11,289 bases of DNA from JAZQHR01 sp045540815 (GTDB taxonomy: Bacteria; Bacillota; Clostridia; UMGS1810): positions 1 to 11,289 of the forward strand of contig JAZQHY010000035.1 of the NCBI GenBank assembly GCA_045540815.1, written 5' to 3'. The notes below the pieces were generated by a model that saw only the letters and a list, made by a program, of their open reading frames with translations, was not told the origin of the DNA and searched no databases. Position 1 is the stretch's first letter; every line of letters starts with the position of its first letter. The position numbers were made by a program, and so were the translations under genes. This document shows, piece by piece, positions 7,570 to 11,289 of this stretch.

Positions 7570-8988
7570 TTAAGTTTTATCGTTATCGTCGAAAAGATCG
7601 CCACATTCTGGGCAGAACTTAGGTGGGTTGTGTGGGTCATCTGGAGTCCATCCACATTTATCACACTTATAAAGTGGAGCGCCCTCAGGCTTCTTAGCAC
7701 CACACTGCTGACAGAATTTACCTTGATTTACTGCACCGCAAGTACAGGTCCAGCCATTAGCTTCCGGCTTCTTAGCACCACATTCAGGGCAGAAGTTACC
7801 TGATACATTTGCACCACATGAGCATTTCCAACCGCCTTGGGCAACTGGTTCAGGTTTCTTGCCACCGCACTGTGGACAGAAATTACCATTCACTGTTGCA
7901 CCGCATTTGCACTGCCAACCACCAGCCTGCTGTTGAGCTTGTTGCTGTGCCTGTTGTTGCTGTTGCATCTGCATTCCCTGATTATAGAACTGCTGTGCAG
8001 CGTTGAATCCGCCACCACCTGCGTTCATAGCCATTCCCATGCCCATGAAACCAGTCATAGCACCTGCCTCGTTAGCAGCGGCAGTTTCCATTGCATTAGC
8101 CTGAGCGTCTGTCATACGACCAGCCATCATAAATGGATTTGAGCCCATTGTCGCAGCATCTTCCATTTGGTTGATCTTCTTCATATCCTCTTCTGTGAGA
8201 GTGATTGGGTTAAGAGCGATTGACTGAACCTTAATACCTCTGCCATCACTCCATCTGCTCTTTAACGCATCGTTTACCGCGTCTTTGAGTTCAAGAGTAT
8301 GCGCAGGAATCTGAGCAGGTCTTAACTCTTTTTCTGAAAGCACTGCAAAAGCAGGCTGTAAAGCATCAATGAATTCAGTTTTAAGCTGATTATCTATTTC
8401 ATCACGAGTGAATTCTTGTGATACATTACCGCATACTTCTGTGTAGAAAAGAATAGGATCAGTAATTTTGTATGAATAGATACCGTTACATCTTACCTGT
8501 ACTGTTCTTCTCATATTAATGTGTTTATTTACCACGTCAAACATAAATGGGTTCGGTGTACCAAACTTATTATCCATAATTTCCTTTGTGTTGAAGTAGT
8601 AAACTCTCTGATCTTTTCCTGTATCGCCGCCATAAGCAAAGCGCTTACCGATAGCTTTAAAAGTTTCTTTAAGGCTGTCGCCAAGACTACCCGAGAAGAT
8701 ACTAGGCTCAGTAGAACTATCGTATGTAAACTCACCAGGTTCGGCACAAATTTCTACTACTTTACCCTGTTCAACAATAATCATACACTGACCATCAGCT
8801 ACAGCTATGCCTGATCCGTTGGAAATGATATTGTCGTTTCCCTTAGTGTTTGAAGAACGACCTGTAGTCTGCTTCTGTCCCCTACGCATAAGAACATCTT
8901 TTGGAAGTGCATCGCAGTAGAAAAATTCCTTCCACTGGTCTGCTAATACTCCGCCAACTGCTCCTACGCCTGCTTTAATTAATCCCAT
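7570..8988 (-). CDS. SPFH-domain (YdjI-like) protein with four C-terminal zinc ribbons
   Basis: This cytoplasmic, membrane-associated protein resembles the Bacillus YdjI / 'virion core protein-like' branch of the SPFH (band 7) superfamily, whose members form oligomers at membranes. It has 472 residues and no signal peptide. A conserved N-terminal segment with a Gly/Ala start (MGLIKAGVGAVGGVLADQW) leads into the SPFH domain (about 50-270; landmarks MIIVEQGKVVEI, EPGEFTYD and IKVQSIALNPITLTEED). Then come a Met/Ala/Gly-rich stretch (about 288-330), a Gln-rich spacer (339-354) and four Cys4 ribbons: C360/C362/C371/C374, C389/C391/C400/C403, C415/C417/C426/C429 and C442/C445/C459/C462. The first three have an unusual CxC...CxxC spacing. 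AAAGGAGT (8996-9003) precedes the ATG. It is second in a two-gene operon behind a broken membrane-protein gene. Its exact function is not established; membrane-stress response or recruitment is inferred. Confidence 0.93.
   Translation of the reverse strand: MGLIKAGVGAVGGVLADQWKEFFYCDALPKDVLMRRGQKQTTGRSSNTKGNDNIISNGSGIAVADGQCMIIVEQGKVVEICAEPGEFTYDSSTEPSIFSGSLGDSLKETFKAIGKRFAYGGDTGKDQRVYYFNTKEIMDNKFGTPNPFMFDVVNKHINMRRTVQVRCNGIYSYKITDPILFYTEVCGNVSQEFTRDEIDNQLKTEFIDALQPAFAVLSEKELRPAQIPAHTLELKDAVNDALKSRWSDGRGIKVQSIALNPITLTEEDMKKINQMEDAATMGSNPFMMAGRMTDAQANAMETAAANEAGAMTGFMGMGMAMNAGGGGFNAAQQFYNQGMQMQQQQQAQQQAQQQAGGWQCKCGATVNGNFCPQCGGKKPEPVAQGGWKCSCGANVSGNFCPECGAKKPEANGWTCTCGAVNQGKFCQQCGAKKPEGAPLYKCDKCGWTPDDPHNPPKFCPECGDLFDDNDKT
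7597..7917 (-). repeat. Four tandem zinc-ribbon motifs at the C-terminus of the SPFH protein
   Basis: Residues 358-464. The first three units repeat about every 26-29 residues as W-x-C-x-C-G-A...(G)NFC-P-x-CG-(A/G)KKPE, while the fourth (YKCDKCGW...FCPECG) has the ordinary CxxC...CxxC spacing with a longer loop. All sixteen metal-ligand cysteines are present. The pattern suggests internal duplication of one ribbon. Confidence 0.85.
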
Positions 8989-9026
8989 AATTAAAACTCC
9001 TTTCGTTTATAAAAAACTTAAATAAA

Positions 9027-9321
9027 TTACTTATCATTACGTGGTTTATACTTGCCAGCAGAATACGGATTTTTATTCTCCTTCGGCTTGTCAGGTGTAC
9101 AGCTACTTTTATCAGCCCAGCCTATAACTTTCATCCAGAAAACCAAATACAACACCCAGAGAATTAATAGTCCTATACCCCATCAGGTAGAAATTTTGAA
9201 CCAAAAATGTAAACCTATAAGAATAGCAACAGGAATTAGCCATTCAGCGTTTAATGCCATATTGATTAATAAACATAGCAAAAAGTTTCCATCTTTCTTT
9301 GTGCGTCGCAAAAAACCACAT
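9027..9321 (-). pseudogene. Small two-helix membrane protein, broken by a frameshift and an in-frame TGA
   Basis: No intact long frame exists here, but one reading frame gives a clear membrane protein in two pieces. Removing one base from the T6 run (A6 on the plus strand, 9310-9315) joins ATG at 9321 (MWFLRRTKKDGNF) to a hydrophobic stretch with EWLIPVAILIGLHFWFKIST. A TGA at 9183-9185 then interrupts it. The same frame continues without break as WGIGLLILWVLYLVFWMKV and a charged tail ending SAGKYKPRNDK and TAA at 9027. The intact product would be about 97 residues with two transmembrane helices and a cytoplasmic-type Lys-rich tail. AGAGG (9326-9330) before the ATG and a good promoter upstream support this start. 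An in-frame ATG at 9350 lies in the promoter -10 region and lacks a ribosome site. The gene heads the operon with the SPFH gene, 38 bp downstream. I do not recognise the family. Sequencing error is possible at either lesion. Confidence 0.7.
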
Positions 9322-9338
9322 CCTACCTCTATATAGTT

Positions 9339-9367
9339 ATTGTAACACATAACTATAAATTTGTCAC
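9339..9367 (-). promoter_or_regulatory. Promoter of the membrane protein / SPFH operon
   Basis: On the minus strand GTGACA (9362-9367) is followed after exactly 17 nt by TACAAT (9339-9344); each hexamer matches the vegetative consensus at five of six positions. Transcription would start near 9332, about 11 nt before the ATG at 9321. The promoter lies between the terminator of the upstream CotH gene and the operon it serves. Confidence 0.6.
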
Positions 9368-9381
9368 TAACAAAATATATT

Positions 9382-9415
9382 AAAAAAAAGCGGGAACCAA
9401 AATGATTCCCGCTTT
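9382..9415 (-). terminator. Intrinsic terminator of the CotH-dockerin gene
   Basis: A 10-bp stem AAAGCGGGAA (9387-9396) / TTCCCGCTTT (9406-9415) with a 9-nt loop ends in a run of eight T on the minus strand. It lies about 10 bp after the stop codon of the CotH-like gene. Confidence 0.9.
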
Positions 9416-9424
9416 CAGTATTAA

Positions 9425-11289
9425 TTAGTTGTGAGTAAGGTAAATCTGTATTTTTGTTGCATCAAATATTGTAATACTACCATCTAGATCGAAGTCAGCG
9501 AGATCAGAAGTTATATCATTAAACTCATACTTACCAACAAGATTCTTCTGGATAGCTGTAGCATCAACAATAGATACTAACTTATCAGAATCAACATCAC
9601 CCATCTTATAGATTGTACCAGCAATAGATGTAGTAGCGATACCACTGGCACTTGGATCGTTATTAATCATATGTGTTGATGACTTAACAAAGTTTCTGAT
9701 ATACTCATCAGTTACTTCCGTAAGATCAACAACTTCAGTACCATTATTCATATTATCAACGCCATAGGAGAATTCTTTATTCTGTGATAGAGTTAAAGTC
9801 ACTGAGGCGTTCATTGAATATCCGTTAGTGAAAGTAACCTTAGTAGCGACATCCTTTGGAATTTCAACGGTTGCTTTAAACCAATAATAGCTTTGTGTCT
9901 GTGAAGCGTTTTTAGCAATAGCATTACCAGATTTCTCCATTGGTGTAACAGTATCGCCGTATGTTAATTTTGGAATATAACGATAAGAGCTTGAAGATTT
10001 GAAGTTGAATGTCGCTTCAACAGTAGCAACCTCAACACCGTAAGAGAACTTCTTTATTGCTGAAAAAGCAAAAACAGTATTATCAGCAACAGGAGATACT
10101 TTCACATAAATCTCGTTTACAGTACCTTCAGTAAGATTTACCTCAACAGAAGCGGTAGTCAAAGATTTTGTGGTATATTCTTCACCATTTAAGTAAACAG
10201 TATACTGAATTTTATCATCAGTTACAACTTGCCCACCGTATGTTACGTTAGCAGAAGGAGTTACTGTTACAGTTGAACCGTCATCTGACTGAACACCTTC
10301 AAATGTTACGAGCTCAACCTTATATTCAGGAATCTCTACTTTAAATGTCTGTGGCTCAGTCTTTTCAGTTGTATCAGTATCAACAACCTTGTACTCAACA
10401 TATACTTCGTTAGAAGCTTCACTGAGTTCGATTGTATGGCTAGTTTCAGTCATATTTGAGTTATAAACCGCTTTGCCATTTACGTATACTGTCCAAGTAA
10501 TCATACTTGCTTCAACAGTCTCACCCTCAAATGTTACATCACAAGAAGGTGAAATGGTAAGCTGTTTACCATCAGCACTTTTAGTTCCTGTGAACGCTAC
10601 GTTACTAAACTCGTACTGTGGCTTGAGAGCATCATTATAGAGAGCGCCACCAGTTGAACTACTCATATAATTCCAACGAGTAGCAATCCAGTCGTTAAGA
10701 TAATATACTGTGTTATCGTATGAAGCGTTAGCTGTACCTGACTGATAACAATTGCCAACATAGAAGTTGTATGAACGCTTGTTGTAGTCAGAAGTAACCT
10801 TAGTACCCCAATCGTCACCTTCGTATGTAAGCGAACCCCAACGAGCATTATTCATATTTACTGAAGACTTGAATTTTCCTAGCCACTCGTCTTCGATGAT
10901 ACCATTTGTATCGCCGGTGATACCTTCATTAATAACATAATCATTAAGAGCATCTACAAAATAGTTAGTCCAGAAGTACTGACAACGTTCCCAAACATAA
11001 TCGTTGTGAACAAGTTTAGCCTGGAAGTTGTAGTTAGCTTTCTTTGTATTATCGCTTGAGTCTGTCTTGAGAGCTTTGTCCTTAACGAACATCTGCTTAG
11101 GGTTAGACATATTTTCGCTTGTTGTAACAGAAGAACCGTTATAGATATACTTGGTATTTCCAGCGTAAGCACCGAATGCCCAGTCATAGTCCCAAACAGG
11201 TGAAGAAACAAGCTTACTACTTACTCTATTTCCATCTGCATCGAATTCAATATCATTATGGATATAGTAAGATGTTGCACAAGAGTCAA
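9425..11289 (-). CDS. CotH-like protein with Ig-like repeats and C-terminal dockerin (5' end off-window)
   Basis: The frame stays open to the right edge; 620 residues are visible and the start is missing. The ATG at 11110 is internal, because strong CotH sequence lies upstream of it. Visible residues 1 to about 214 match the C-terminal half of the CotH fold: SPVWDYDWAFG at 29-39 (D33 and D35 as likely metal ligands) and the closing helix YYLNDWIATRWNYM near 195-208. Next come two related Ig-like repeats (about 226-320 and 323-416), an unrecognised beta-type module (about 422-509, with YRYIP, YYWF and FTNGYSMNA) and a dockerin (563-620). CotH of Bacillus is an atypical protein kinase acting on spore coat proteins; CotH modules joined to dockerins are also known in ruminococcal and clostridial cellulosome genomes, with unsettled function. 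The dockerin predicts export and docking to a scaffoldin. Whether the kinase site is complete cannot be judged, since the N-terminal half is missing. Confidence 0.87.
   Translation of the reverse strand, partial: DSCATSYYIHNDIEFDADGNRVSSKLVSSPVWDYDWAFGAYAGNTKYIYNGSSVTTSENMSNPKQMFVKDKALKTDSSDNTKKANYNFQAKLVHNDYVWERCQYFWTNYFVDALNDYVINEGITGDTNGIIEDEWLGKFKSSVNMNNARWGSLTYEGDDWGTKVTSDYNKRSYNFYVGNCYQSGTANASYDNTVYYLNDWIATRWNYMSSSTGGALYNDALKPQYEFSNVAFTGTKSADGKQLTISPSCDVTFEGETVEASMITWTVYVNGKAVYNSNMTETSHTIELSEASNEVYVEYKVVDTDTTEKTEPQTFKVEIPEYKVELVTFEGVQSDDGSTVTVTPSANVTYGGQVVTDDKIQYTVYLNGEEYTTKSLTTASVEVNLTEGTVNEIYVKVSPVADNTVFAFSAIKKFSYGVEVATVEATFNFKSSSSYRYIPKLTYGDTVTPMEKSGNAIAKNASQTQSYYWFKATVEIPKDVATKVTFTNGYSMNASVTLTLSQNKEFSYGVDNMNNGTEVVDLTEVTDEYIRNFVKSSTHMINNDPSASGIATTSIAGTIYKMGDVDSDKLVSIVDATAIQKNLVGKYEFNDITSDLADFDLDGSITIFDATKIQIYLTHN
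9431..9601 (-). other. C-terminal dockerin of the CotH-like protein
   Basis: Two calcium-loop repeats end the protein. Repeat 1 is GDVDSDKLVSIVDATAIQ, with Asp at loop positions 1, 3, 5 and 12. Repeat 2 is DFDLDGSITIFDATKIQ, with the same Asp pattern. Repeat 1 has Lys in place of the usual loop glycine, while repeat 2 is canonical. The 'VDATAIQ' and 'FDATKIQ' segments resemble those in the amylase dockerin of this window, which may mean the two share a cohesin type; that is inference. Confidence 0.92.

Noticed and set aside
9183..9185. The in-frame TGA read as a reassigned Trp codon or as selenocysteine.
   Set aside because: The large amylase ends with TGA as a normal stop and TGG is used freely for Trp, so code reassignment is unlikely. 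No SECIS-like hairpin is evident after the TGA, and the position is inside a membrane segment.
9052..9336. A 94-codon open frame on the plus strand opposite the membrane-protein region.
   Set aside because: It has no ribosome site, lies antisense to the well-supported broken gene, and its product lacks any recognisable pattern. It is best explained as the shadow of the minus-strand frame.
9348..9350. ATG at 9350 as the start of the membrane-protein frame, which would avoid the frameshift.
   Set aside because: It overlaps the promoter -10 hexamer and spacer and has no ribosome site, whereas the ATG at 9321 has AGAGG upstream.
11108..11110. ATG at 11110 as the start of the CotH-dockerin gene.
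   Set aside because: The frame upstream stays open to the window edge and encodes typical CotH sequence (SPVWDYDWAFG), there is no signal peptide after this ATG, and no ribosome site precedes it.

Overview
The window looks like chromosome of a low-GC, gut or rumen Firmicute close to Ruminococcus (R. bromii-like). The reasons are two dockerin-bearing secreted proteins, Bacillus AmyE-type GH13 amylases with CBM26 starch-binding modules, AT-rich intergenic DNA and Gram-positive ribosome binding sites. The genus is an inference; no rRNA or other phylogenetic marker is present. All recognisable genes lie on the minus strand, so the window reads from right to left.

Layout, in order of transcription: (1) 9425-11289, the 3' part of a gene for a CotH-like protein with two Ig-like repeats, an unrecognised beta-type module and a C-terminal dockerin, followed by a strong terminator. 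(2) A promoter at 9339-9367 drives a small two-helix membrane protein gene (9027-9321), broken by an apparent homopolymer frameshift and an in-frame TGA. It is followed 38 bp later by an intact SPFH/YdjI-like protein with four C-terminal zinc ribbons (7570-8988) and a terminator. (3) 2785-7377, a 1530-residue secreted alpha-amylase with no dockerin but a long tail of carbohydrate-binding-like modules, two near-identical repeats and four FN3 domains, followed by a perfect 15-bp terminator stem. (4) 141-2450, a 769-residue secreted alpha-amylase with an internal dockerin and two CBM26 modules. (5) 1-70 resembles the terminal inverted repeat of an IS3-family element that would extend off the left edge.

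How the genes fit together: the dockerin amylase would dock onto a cohesin scaffoldin (none is encoded here) as part of an amylosome-like starch-degrading complex. The dockerin CotH protein would join a cohesin complex as a structural or modifying partner. The large amylase carries its own binding modules and appears to work outside the cohesin-dockerin system. The SPFH and membrane-protein pair is probably an unrelated membrane-stress or membrane-organisation operon.

Most unusual points: the doubly damaged membrane-protein gene whose promoter, ribosome site and downstream partner look intact; the CotH-dockerin fusion beside starch enzymes; several recurring extracellular modules I cannot name; and a G7 homopolymer acting as the Shine-Dalgarno sequence of the large amylase.
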